This document shows, piece by piece, positions 15,998-23,200 of a DNA stretch of 64,000 bases; the stretch's first letter is position 1; each line of letters begins with the position of its first letter. The DNA comes from Aquamicrobium sp. (GTDB lineage Bacteria; Pseudomonadota; Alphaproteobacteria; Rhizobiales; Rhizobiaceae). Made by a program: the position numbers and the translations under genes. Below the pieces are notes generated by a model. It had not been told where the DNA came from and searched no databases. It saw only the letters and a list, made by a program, of their open reading frames with translations. The stretch is from the NCBI RefSeq assembly GCF_023954335.1, contig NZ_JAMLIE010000002.1, positions 496,001 through 560,000 of the forward strand. Reading direction: 5' to 3'.

Positions 15998-16192
15998 GGG
16001 AGTAGTGAGTAGGGAATAGTGAGTAGTGGAAAAGCGAATAGCGAATAGGGAGTAGCGAATAGGGATTGCCCTCGCGAAGGGATGCGATCCATTCTACTCA
16101 CTACTCACTACTCACTACTCACTACTCACTACTCACTACTCACTACTCACTACTCACTACTCACTACTCACTACTCACTACTCACTACTCAC
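15998..16192. repeat. Heptamer inverted-array element, copy 1
   Basis: Left arm (about 15998-16064) is a run of degenerate 7-mers of type GTGAGTA/GGAATAG/GCGAATA. A spacer of about 30 bases follows, then a perfect array of 14 copies of TACTCAC at 16095-16192. The two arms are near reverse complements, so the transcript from either side could fold into a long hairpin. It fills the gap between the convergent MOSC gene and the gene at 16185. The GTGAGTA strand has stop codons in all three frames; the TACTCAC strand has none. Confidence 0.93.
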
Positions 16193-16496
16193 TCTCCTCC
16201 CCATCCAGCAGCCGTGTCGCCCGCCACCGCGTCAACGTCCGGTTGATCTCGTCGACGACGAAGAAGCGGGCAGCGTCGCGGTCGTAGCCTTCGGCCAGCA
16301 GCCGGTCGTAGTCGGTGTGCGCGTGGCGGACATGGGCGATGGTGGCGAGCCAGACGGCGATGGAGGCGGGCATCTCGCGCATGTCGCGTGCGCCCGCCCC
16401 GGCGCGGATCGCCTCGATGTCGGCATAGGGCGCCATCGGCAGAAGCGCGGTCAGCGCCCGGGCGATGGCGCGGGTCCGCCCCGTCGTCGCCGCCAT
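16185..16496 (-). CDS. DUF2293-like small protein
   Basis: Protein of 103 residues with a mostly helical composition and the segment HVRHAHTDYDRLLAEGYDRD followed by ARFFVVDEINRTLTRWR, which I remember from DUF2293-type proteins of Hyphomicrobiales. The function is unknown. The start ATG overlaps the trmO stop (TGATG at 16494-16498), so it is translationally coupled to trmO. The last Glu codon and the TAG stop lie inside the heptamer array (16185-16192), so the array has set or replaced the original C-terminus. Confidence 0.7.
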   Translation of the reverse strand: MAATTGRTRAIARALTALLPMAPYADIEAIRAGAGARDMREMPASIAVWLATIAHVRHAHTDYDRLLAEGYDRDAARFFVVDEINRTLTRWRATRLLDGEESE

Positions 16497-17020
16497 CAGC
16501 TGCCGGCCACGGCGTCGGGCACCGCGTCAGTGCCGGGGAAATAGGGTTTTATGTCGAGGACGGGCGTGCCGTCGATGACGTCGATGGCGTCGAGATGGAG
16601 AATGCCGGCGGCGATGTCGACGCCCGCGAGGCCGACGATATGCAGGCCGATGGGATTTGGCCTCACCGGCGAGCGCAGCGCGAAGGTGCCGCGCGCCAGC
16701 GGCGCATGGCGCGGCTTCTGGACGATCAGGTCGCGCCGCGACCGGTCGAGCCAGGTCAGAACGATGACATGGGTGGCCCCTTCCAGCCCCGAAAGGCCGG
16801 CGCGGTAGTCGGCGGCAATCTCGACCTTCGCCGCCCGGCCCTTGTCGCGCGCCGCCGCGACGTTGCGGGGGCAGTCGGCGCGGCTGGTCCATGGCGAGCG
16901 CACGCGGCCGATGAAGACGAGCCCCGCGTCGCGCGCGCGCGCGGCCGGGTCGAAGGGAAGGGCGATCTCGCCCTCGCGCGGCGCCTCGTCCCGTGTCGCG
17001 TCGTCGTCCTGCCCGCTCAT
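16496..17020 (-). CDS. trmO: tRNA t6A37 N6-methyltransferase TrmO
   Basis: Protein of 174 residues of the TrmO/YaeB/TsaA beta-barrel family. Motifs include FIGRVRSPW at the start of the domain, SPVRPNPIGLH, HLDAIDVIDGTPVLDIKPY and YFPGTDAVPDA near the end. TrmO uses SAM to methylate N6-threonylcarbamoyladenosine at position 37 of tRNAs that read ACY codons, acting in the cytoplasm. The ATG has GAGGTG upstream. It is divergent from the SahR-like regulator and shares a 109-base control region with it. Confidence 0.88.
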   Translation of the reverse strand: MSGQDDDATRDEAPREGEIALPFDPAARARDAGLVFIGRVRSPWTSRADCPRNVAAARDKGRAAKVEIAADYRAGLSGLEGATHVIVLTWLDRSRRDLIVQKPRHAPLARGTFALRSPVRPNPIGLHIVGLAGVDIAAGILHLDAIDVIDGTPVLDIKPYFPGTDAVPDAVAGS

Positions 17021-17094
17021 CTTTCACCTCGTGGCGCGGTTGCGCCGAATTGTTGTCTTCCAGCGACATGGCGCTTGCGCCGTATGCGTGGACG

Positions 17095-17114
17095 ATATAA
17101 ATATATCTTTATAT
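17095..17114. promoter_or_regulatory. 20-bp near-perfect palindromic operator before sahR-metF
   Basis: ATATAAATATATCTTTATAT matches its reverse complement at 18 of 20 positions. It lies 15 bases before the ATG of the ArsR-methyltransferase gene and covers a likely -10 (TATAAA, with TTGCGC at 17075-17080 as -35). ArsR-family repressors bind such AT-rich palindromes over their own promoters. SahR boxes in Proteobacteria are also AT-rich, GATATC-centred palindromes. Autorepression relieved by S-adenosylhomocysteine is the expected control (inference). Confidence 0.72.
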
Positions 17115-17129
17115 GTTTTGGAGCAACGG

Positions 17130-18143
17130 ATGCTGACACGTCCCTCGACCGGCCTCACCGTGATGGTTGATACAATGAAGGCCGCGGCCGAATCCAGCCG
17201 GCTGCGCATCCTTCTCCTGCTCGCGCGCGGCGATCTCACCGTCACCGACCTGACCGAAATCCTCGCCCAGTCGCAGCCGCGCGTCTCGCGGCATTTGAAG
17301 CTCCTGATGGAGGCGCGTCTGGTCGAGCGGTATCAGGAAGGATCGTGGGCGTTCTTCCGCCTGTCCGACAGCGAGGCCGAGCGCGATTTCCTCGCCGGCA
17401 TCATCGGCCGCGTCGATCCGGCCGATCCGGTGGTCGAGCGCGACCTGGAGCGGCTCGCTGCGGTCAAGCGCAAGCGGCAGGAGCGGGCGGCCGACTATTT
17501 CAGCGCCAACGCCGCGAGCTGGGACCATATCCGCTCCCTCCACGCGCCGGACGGCGCGGTCGAGGCGGCGCTGAAGGAGCTGATCGGCACGCGGCCGTTC
17601 CAGTCGATGCTCGACCTCGGCACCGGCACCGGCCGCCTGCTCGAGCTCTTCGCGCCGCTCTACCGGCGCGGCGTCGGCATCGACCTGTCGCGCGAGATGC
17701 TGGCCGTGGCGCGCGCCAATCTCGACCGGGCCGACGTCGCCCATGCGCAGGTGCGCCAGGGCGACATCTACGCGCCGCCGGTCGAGCGCGACGGTTTCGA
17801 TCTCGTGACCATGCACCAGGTGCTGCATTATCTCGACGAGCCGGGCGTGGCGATCCGCGAAGCGGCGCGGCTGCTGCGGCCCGCGGGGCGGCTGGTGATC
17901 GTCGATTTCGCCCCTCACGCGCACGAGTTCCTGCGCGAGGAGCACGCCCATGTGCGCCTCGGCTTCTCCGACCGCCAGATCGAAGATTGGCTGGAGGAAG
18001 CGGGCCTCGACCTCGAGGCGAGCCGCGTCTTCGCGCCGGCCGGGGCCGGCGGCCTCACCGTGAAGCTGTGGCTGGCCCGCGACCGCCGGCTGCTGATCGC
18101 GGACCCCCAGACATTGCAGACCGAATTGAAGGAGACCGCCTGA
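17130..18143 (+). CDS. sahR: ArsR-type regulator fused to SAM-dependent methyltransferase (SahR-like)
   Basis: Protein of 337 residues. An N-terminal ArsR winged helix (about residues 10-95; SQPRVSRHLKLLMEARLVER is the recognition helix) is fused to a class I methyltransferase-like domain (motif I LDLGTGTGRLLEL near residue 155, then GVGIDLSREML). This architecture next to metF is that of SahR, the S-adenosylhomocysteine-responsive repressor of methionine-cycle genes in Alphaproteobacteria. The methyltransferase domain probably serves as the SAH/SAM sensor. The stop overlaps the metF start (TGATG). The palindrome at 17095 is the likely operator. Confidence 0.82.
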   Translation: MLTRPSTGLTVMVDTMKAAAESSRLRILLLLARGDLTVTDLTEILAQSQPRVSRHLKLLMEARLVERYQEGSWAFFRLSDSEAERDFLAGIIGRVDPADPVVERDLERLAAVKRKRQERAADYFSANAASWDHIRSLHAPDGAVEAALKELIGTRPFQSMLDLGTGTGRLLELFAPLYRRGVGIDLSREMLAVARANLDRADVAHAQVRQGDIYAPPVERDGFDLVTMHQVLHYLDEPGVAIREAARLLRPAGRLVIVDFAPHAHEFLREEHAHVRLGFSDRQIEDWLEEAGLDLEASRVFAPAGAGGLTVKLWLARDRRLLIADPQTLQTELKETA

Positions 18144-19045
18144 TGGCCGATCCCCGCCTTTCCCGCCGCCCCGACGCCGGCAGCCGGATCAACGTCTCGT
18201 TCGAGTTCTTCCCGCCGAAGACGGACGAGATGGAGGAGCGGCTGTGGGAGACGGTGACGCGGCTGGAGCCGCTTGGTCCCCGCTACGTCTCCGTCACCTA
18301 CGGCGCCGGCGGCTCGACGCGCGAGCGCACGGCGCGCACGGTCGGGCGCATCCTGCGCGAGACGAGCCTCGCGCCGGCCGCGCACCTGACCTGCGTCGAC
18401 GCGACGCGCGCCGAGGCGGACGCGGTGATCCGCGATTTCGCCGCCATGGGCGTCACCCGTTTCGTCGCGCTGCGCGGCGATCCCGCCGCCGGGGTCGGCG
18501 CGGCCTATCGCCCGCACCCGGACGGCTACACCAACGGGGCCGAGCTGACGGCCGCGATCCGCCGCATCGGCGATTTCGACGTCTCGGTCTCCGCCTATCC
18601 GGAGAAGCACCCCGAGAGCGCCGATTTCGCCACCGACATCGACATGCTCAAGCGCAAGGTCGATGCCGGCGCCACCCGCGCCATCACCCAGTTCTTCTTC
18701 GACAACGACCTCTACGAGCGCTATGTCGAGCGCGTGCGCCGGGCCGGGGTCTATATCCCGATCGTTCCGGGCATCCTGCCTATCCACAATTTCCGCCAGG
18801 TCGCCGGCTTCGCCGGCCGCTGCGGCGCGCATGTGCCGGCCTGGGTGGCCGAGCGCTTCGCCGGGCTGGAGAACGATCAGCAGACGCATGCGCTGGTCGC
18901 GGCGGCGGTTGCGGCCGAGCAGGTGCTCGACCTCGTCGAGCGCGGCGTCGAGGAGTTCCACTTCTACACGATGAACCGGGCCGACCTCGCCTTCGCCATC
19001 TGCCACCTGATCGGGGTGCGCCCGCAGGCGGCCGTGGCGGCGTAG
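18143..19045 (+). CDS. metF: 5,10-methylenetetrahydrofolate reductase MetF
   Basis: Flavoprotein of 300 residues that reduces methylene-THF to methyl-THF, the methyl donor for methionine synthesis. Family motifs are FEFFPPKTDEMEERLW with the catalytic Glu, SVTYGAGGSTRERT, the LRGDP motif for folate/FAD binding, and AYPEKHPES. The TIM-barrel length is standard. The start codon overlaps the stop of the SahR-like regulator, so its expression is coupled to the regulator. A 10-bp stem-loop at 19092-19116 follows the gene, without a T-run. Confidence 0.93.
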   Translation: MADPRLSRRPDAGSRINVSFEFFPPKTDEMEERLWETVTRLEPLGPRYVSVTYGAGGSTRERTARTVGRILRETSLAPAAHLTCVDATRAEADAVIRDFAAMGVTRFVALRGDPAAGVGAAYRPHPDGYTNGAELTAAIRRIGDFDVSVSAYPEKHPESADFATDIDMLKRKVDAGATRAITQFFFDNDLYERYVERVRRAGVYIPIVPGILPIHNFRQVAGFAGRCGAHVPAWVAERFAGLENDQQTHALVAAAVAAEQVLDLVERGVEEFHFYTMNRADLAFAICHLIGVRPQAAVAA

Positions 19046-19091
19046 ATCGCGGAAGCCAGGGTCTATTCGTGAAGAAGGGCCGATTCGTGAA

Positions 19092-19116
19092 GAAGGCCGG
19101 GGCTGGCCCGGCCTTC
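19092..19116 (+). terminator. Stem-loop after metF
   Basis: A 10-bp stem (GAAGGCCGGG / CCCGGCCTTC) with a 5-base loop lies 46 bases after the metF stop. No T-run follows, so it may be a weak or Rho-assisted terminator. Confidence 0.45.
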
Positions 19117-19144
19117 CTCTGGTCCGTTATGCCTGAGGATAAGT

Positions 19145-19163
19145 GAGCGCCTTACTGGCGCTC
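19145..19163 (-). terminator. Short stem-loop after the 28-residue ORF
   Basis: A 7-bp perfect stem (GAGCGCC / GGCGCTC) with a 5-base loop lies 9 bases downstream of the small minus-strand ORF. The tail is ACTTATCC. It supports the small ORF as a real transcription unit. Confidence 0.4.
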
Positions 19164-19172
19164 GTGCCCATG

Positions 19173-19259
19173 TCAGGGAAGAACCCCGATAATGACAGCG
19201 CCGACAAAGGCGAACGCGGCACAGAACATCAATGCGTTGATCGGTCGTGCAAGTCCCAT
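19173..19259 (-). CDS. Predicted 28-residue single-pass membrane peptide
   Basis: A short ORF encodes MGLARPINALMFCAAFAFVG followed by eight more residues (AVIIGVLP). From residue 8 onward it is one hydrophobic helix preceded by a basic Arg, typical of small inner-membrane proteins. GAGGAG lies 9 bases before the ATG at 19259; a second in-frame ATG at 19265 would add two residues but is too close to the ribosome binding site. A stem-loop follows. I know of no named family, and without conservation data this remains a prediction. Confidence 0.5.
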   Translation of the reverse strand: MGLARPINALMFCAAFAFVGAVIIGVLP

Positions 19260-19540
19260 TGGCATGATCTCCTCTGCGGACTTTCATGGAGTCTAGGCCG
19301 GATTGGGCCGCTGGCAAGCGCAACTTGTGCTGCAACGCCGCACGGCTCTGGAAAATCCATGCTCTGCCGAAGGTCAGGATTCTGATTTTCCACGCGAAAT
19401 CCGACCCGCTGCGCCTGTGAAAAAAATCGGCGGCAAATCAGCGCGGCGAGGGCGCGCACGCCGGGCCGCTGCCGGATTTGCGTTCTTTTTCGTGGTGCGC
19501 CGGCCTGATAGGGTTCGCGCATCGATTTGAGGAGGCATCG

Positions 19541-20761
19541 TTGCAGAGATTCGAGAATGCGCGCGAGGCCGCGCTTGCGCTGCGCCCCGACGACCCGGTC
19601 TATTGCTTTCGCCCGCAGGTGCTGAAGGACGACTGCCGGCGCTTCATGGAGATGTTTCCCGGCAAGACCGCCTATGCGGTGAAGACCAATGGCGAGGCGA
19701 TGGTGCTCAGGACGCTGGCCGAGGCCGGCGTCACCGCCTTCGACGTCGCCTCGCCGGGCGAGTTCGCCGCCGTGCGCGCGGTCGCCCCCGACGCGGAGAT
19801 GCTCTACATGCATCCGGTCAAGGCGCAGTCGCACATCCGGCTGGCGCTGGAGGAATACGGCATCCGCGTCATCGCCGTCGACCACGAGGACGAGATCGCC
19901 AAACTGACCCGTGTGGTGCGCGCGCTCGACATCGACCCCGGCACGATCACCGTCTTCGTCCGCATCCAGACCAAGGGCAGCGCGACCTACGAGCTGTCGA
20001 AGAAGTTCGGCGCCGGGCCGGCCGCCGCGGTCGAGCTGATCGACCGCTTGGGGCGGGCCGGATACAAGGTCGGCATCTGCTTCCATGTCGGCAGCCAGAT
20101 CGAGGACCCGGACACCTACGAGCGGGCGCTGGCCTCGGCCGACTGGGTGCGCAACCGCGCCGGCGTCGAGATCGCCGGGCTCGACGTCGGCGGCGGCTTC
20201 CCGGCCGAATACGGCCACGACCCGAACCGCAAGAAGCCGCAGATGCCCTCGCTCGACGAGATCATGGCGCGGCTGGGCAAGGACATCGCCGAATGGGGCT
20301 TTGCCGACACGCCGCTGGTGGCGGAGCCGGGTCGCGTCATCGTCGCGCGCGCCTTCTCGCTGATCGTGCGGGTGCTCATGCGAAAAGGGCGGCGGCTCTA
20401 CATCAATGACGGCATCTGGGCGTCGCTGTCGGATTCATGGACCGGCAAGATCACGCTGCCAGCCCGGTTCATCCCCGATCCGGCGATCCGCTCGCGCAAC
20501 GGCGACCGGGACACCATCGTTCCGTTCAAGGTCTGCGGCGCGACCTGCGATTCGGTCGACATCCTGTCGCGCCCTTTCTGGCTGCCCGAGACCGTCGACA
20601 CCGGCGACTGGATCGAGATCGGCCATATCGGCGCCTATTCGCTGTCGCTGCGGACGCGCTTCAACGGCTTCTACCCCGACGATTTCGTCGAGATCACCAC
20701 GCCGTTCGACGAAGGCGGGATGCCGGAAGGGTTCGCGAGCCTGGAGACGATGGGATCGTGA
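19541..20761 (+). CDS. Type III PLP-dependent ornithine/lysine/diaminopimelate decarboxylase-like enzyme
   Basis: Alanine racemase-fold decarboxylase of 406 residues. The PLP-binding Lys is in AYAVKTNGE, the phosphate-binding Gly-rich loop in DVGGGFPAEYG, the HVGSQ motif is present, and the C-terminal active-site Cys lies in KVCGATCDSVD (CDSxD as in ornithine decarboxylase). It removes the carboxyl group of a basic amino acid, probably in polyamine or lysine metabolism. I place the start at TTG 19541 because GAGGAGG sits 5 bases upstream. The ATG at 19478 has no ribosome binding site and adds 21 residues of non-family sequence. The stop is followed by the second heptamer element. Confidence 0.82.
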   Translation: MQRFENAREAALALRPDDPVYCFRPQVLKDDCRRFMEMFPGKTAYAVKTNGEAMVLRTLAEAGVTAFDVASPGEFAAVRAVAPDAEMLYMHPVKAQSHIRLALEEYGIRVIAVDHEDEIAKLTRVVRALDIDPGTITVFVRIQTKGSATYELSKKFGAGPAAAVELIDRLGRAGYKVGICFHVGSQIEDPDTYERALASADWVRNRAGVEIAGLDVGGGFPAEYGHDPNRKKPQMPSLDEIMARLGKDIAEWGFADTPLVAEPGRVIVARAFSLIVRVLMRKGRRLYINDGIWASLSDSWTGKITLPARFIPDPAIRSRNGDRDTIVPFKVCGATCDSVDILSRPFWLPETVDTGDWIEIGHIGAYSLSLRTRFNGFYPDDFVEITTPFDEGGMPEGFASLETMGS

Positions 20762-20768
20762 AGGGAAG

Positions 20769-20941
20769 AGTGAGTAGTGAATAGAGAGTAGTGAATAGTG
20801 AATAGTGATCAGAGTATGGGATTGATTTTTTAAATCTTCCTATATTTCGCTACTCACTACTCACTACTCACTACTCACTACTCACTACTCACTACTCACT
20901 ACTCACTACTCACTACTCACTACTCACTACTCACTACTCAC
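20769..20941. repeat. Heptamer inverted-array element, copy 2
   Basis: Left arm at 20770-20818 has about seven degenerate 7-mers (GTGAGTA, GTGAATA, GAGAGTA and similar). A 32-base AT-rich spacer follows, then 13 perfect copies of TACTCAC at 20851-20941. It sits between the convergent decarboxylase and lytic transglycosylase genes, 8 bases after one stop codon and directly against the other (TGA at 20942-20944). Its structure and setting match copy 1. Confidence 0.93.
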
Positions 20942-22114
20942 TCACAAATTCGACAACAACGCCGGCGTCGGCCAGCCGTCGGCGGGCAGGCCGAGGCGGA
21001 TCTGCTCGAGGCGCACGGCGTCGCGGGTCTTCTGGCCGAGGATGCCGTCGATGCCGCCGACGTCGTGGCCGCGCGTTTCGAGCTTCTGCTGTAGAAGCTT
21101 CATGGCGTCGCCGGTCAAGCCCTCATCGGGGCTGCGCGGGTCGAATTTCGGCGCGCCGTCGAGCCGCGTGGCGAGGTTCGCCGCCGTCAGCGTGTAGACG
21201 ATCGACTGGTTCCATTCGAGATAGATGTCGAAATTGGGATAGACGAGGAAGGCCGGTCCCTTGTGGCCCATCGGCAGCATCAGCCCGGCCTCGGGCCGGG
21301 AGGTGTCGAGCGCGCGGCCGTCGCGGGTCGTCACGCCCCACCCGGCCCATTGCGACACCGGCAGCTTGTTGAGGCGGCCCGTCTCCTCCCACGGCATCTC
21401 GCCCGGCACGCGGACCTCCTCCATCCACGGCTCGCCCGGCCGCCAGCCGCGCGAGCGGATCTTGGCGGCGGTGGTCATGATGACGTCGGGGGCGGAGCGG
21501 CGCACGTCGACCTTGCCGTCGCCGTCGCCGTCGACGCCCTTGGTGAGGATGTCGGACGGCAGCATCTGGGTCTGGCCGATCTCACCCGCCCATGCGCCCT
21601 CAACGTCGGCGGGCAGCGCGCCGGTGTCGATCAGGGTCAGCAGCGGCACCACCTGCGGCCGGAACAGATGCGGCCGGCGGCAGTCATGCGCCAGCGTGAC
21701 CAGCGCGTTCAGCGTGTTGAAATCGCCCTGCACCGCGCCGAAATCGGTTTCCAGCGCCCAGAAGGCGGAGATGACCGGGCCGGGGACGCCGAACTCGCGC
21801 TCGGCCCGGGCGAAGACATCGGCGTGCTTCTTCAGGTTTCCCGCGCCGTGGGTCAGCCGGTACTGGTTGATCATCCGGCCCGAGAACTCGATGAAGGTCT
21901 GGGTGAAGACGCCCTGCGCCCGGTCGCGCGCCAGCACCCGCTGGTCGACCTGCGCGCCGCGCAGCGCCGCAAGGCCGCGCTCGCCGACGCCGGCCGCCCG
22001 CGCTTCCTCGCCGATCCCGGCCTTCCAGGCGGCGAAATCGCCGCCGCATTCCTGCGCGAGCGCGGGAAGGGCGGCCGCGAGCGTGGCGGCGAGGGCGAGC
22101 GGCAAGCGTTTCAT
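20942..22114 (-). CDS. MltB-family lytic murein transglycosylase
   Basis: Periplasmic enzyme of 390 residues with a signal peptide (cleavage after ALPALA, residue 20). The catalytic domain has the active-site Glu in FWALETDFGAVQGDFN and the motif WAGEIGQTQMLPSDILT, which fit the MltB-2 type. A C-terminal peptidoglycan-binding domain (about residues 325-390, GGIDGILGQKTRDAVR) follows. It cleaves glycan strands with 1,6-anhydro ring formation during wall turnover. Its stop codon touches the second heptamer array. Confidence 0.88.
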   Translation of the reverse strand: MKRLPLALAATLAAALPALAQECGGDFAAWKAGIGEEARAAGVGERGLAALRGAQVDQRVLARDRAQGVFTQTFIEFSGRMINQYRLTHGAGNLKKHADVFARAEREFGVPGPVISAFWALETDFGAVQGDFNTLNALVTLAHDCRRPHLFRPQVVPLLTLIDTGALPADVEGAWAGEIGQTQMLPSDILTKGVDGDGDGKVDVRRSAPDVIMTTAAKIRSRGWRPGEPWMEEVRVPGEMPWEETGRLNKLPVSQWAGWGVTTRDGRALDTSRPEAGLMLPMGHKGPAFLVYPNFDIYLEWNQSIVYTLTAANLATRLDGAPKFDPRSPDEGLTGDAMKLLQQKLETRGHDVGGIDGILGQKTRDAVRLEQIRLGLPADGWPTPALLSNL

Positions 22115-22188
22115 GCGTGGTCTCCAGCGGGGGTCCTGTCGGCGCGATTGTGACGGATCGGGCCGCAAAAGCCGAGATAAATTCACCG

Positions 22189-23034
22189 TTACCGGATGTG
22201 ACGTTTCAGCCATGTCTGCCATTGCGCCTTCGTGCCGTTGAAGACGTTGATGTCGGCGTCGCCCTTGATCCCCGGCACTTCGCCCGTCCCGGTATATTGC
22301 CAGAACAGGAAGGGGTGCTTGCCGTAGAGGTCGTCGGGATGGGCGGCGACCGAGCGCAGCCACCAGTCGTTGCCGCCGAAGCCGGCCAGGCCGTTGCGGT
22401 CGAAGAAGTCGATGGTGGTGTAGACGATCGGCCGCTTGCCGTAATGGCGCTCCAGCATGTCGAGGAAGACGCGCATCTCGGCCCGCACCGTCTCGGGCGG
22501 GGGACGCAGCTTGCAGCTCGGCGACTTGTGGTTCCACTCCATGTCGAGCACGTGCGGCAGCGTTCCGGCCTCGCGCGGCACGTTGCGGATGAACCATTCC
22601 GCCTGCTCCTTCGCCGGGCGGCAGAAATAGTAGAAATGATAGGCCGAGCGCGGGATGCCGGCGGCCTTGGCCTCGCGCCAGTGCTGGTGGAACCTGTCGT
22701 CGAGCCGGTCGCCGCCCTCGGTCGCCTTGATGAAGACGAAGGAGATGCCGCTCGCCTTCGCCGTCTGCCAGTCGACGCTCTGCTGGTATTTGGAGACATC
22801 CGTGCCGTGGACGGCGTAGGTCCAGGGCGCGCGGCTGCCCCACGGGTGCGGCTTGCGGTCGCCGAAGCGCGGATGGATGGCGGTGGGCGAGTGGGGCGCG
22901 GTCAGCACCTGCGGCTGCGCCGTCTGCTGCGGCTGGCCGGGCACGACGTCGGCGAAGTCGTAGCCGACGCGGGTGCAGGCCGCCAGAAAGAGGGCAACGG
23001 GCAGGACGAGGGCAAGGACGGTCGAGCGCCGCAT
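22189..23034 (-). CDS. GH25 family muramidase, lipoprotein
   Basis: Protein of 281 residues with lipobox LAAC (Cys20) and a GH25 catalytic domain (about residues 70-280). Visible motifs are HGTDVSKYQQSVDW, FVFIKATEGG and HVLDMEWNH, whose Asp and Glu are catalytic, plus FWQYTGTGEVPG at the end of the barrel. It hydrolyses the MurNAc-GlcNAc bond of peptidoglycan. The start is fixed by AAGGAG before the ATG at 23034; the longer reading to 23280 runs over the divergent gene. It lies 74 bases upstream of the mltB-like gene on the same strand. Confidence 0.87.
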   Translation of the reverse strand: MRRSTVLALVLPVALFLAACTRVGYDFADVVPGQPQQTAQPQVLTAPHSPTAIHPRFGDRKPHPWGSRAPWTYAVHGTDVSKYQQSVDWQTAKASGISFVFIKATEGGDRLDDRFHQHWREAKAAGIPRSAYHFYYFCRPAKEQAEWFIRNVPREAGTLPHVLDMEWNHKSPSCKLRPPPETVRAEMRVFLDMLERHYGKRPIVYTTIDFFDRNGLAGFGGNDWWLRSVAAHPDDLYGKHPFLFWQYTGTGEVPGIKGDADINVFNGTKAQWQTWLKRHIR

Positions 23035-23200
23035 CGGTTCTCCTTCGCGCATGGGGGCCGCGCATGGGCCGCGCCGAATCGCGGGCGCCGGGGAAGAGAA
23101 TACCGATCCCGATTGATTTTTCGCTGCCGCCGCCCAAAAGTCTCGCCGCAAAGGCAACGTAATGGCGGCGATTTGAAGGCGGCCGCGGATCGGGGGCGAC

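Noticed and set aside
16095..16192. CRISPR-like array
   Set aside because: The units are 7 bases with no spacers, so it is a simple tandem repeat. No cas genes are present.
16066..16287. 73-residue plus-strand ORF with YSLLTTH repeats
   Set aside because: It is simply the translation of the TACTCAC heptamer array, which has no stop codons on this strand in any frame. No ribosome binding site and no non-repeat domain.
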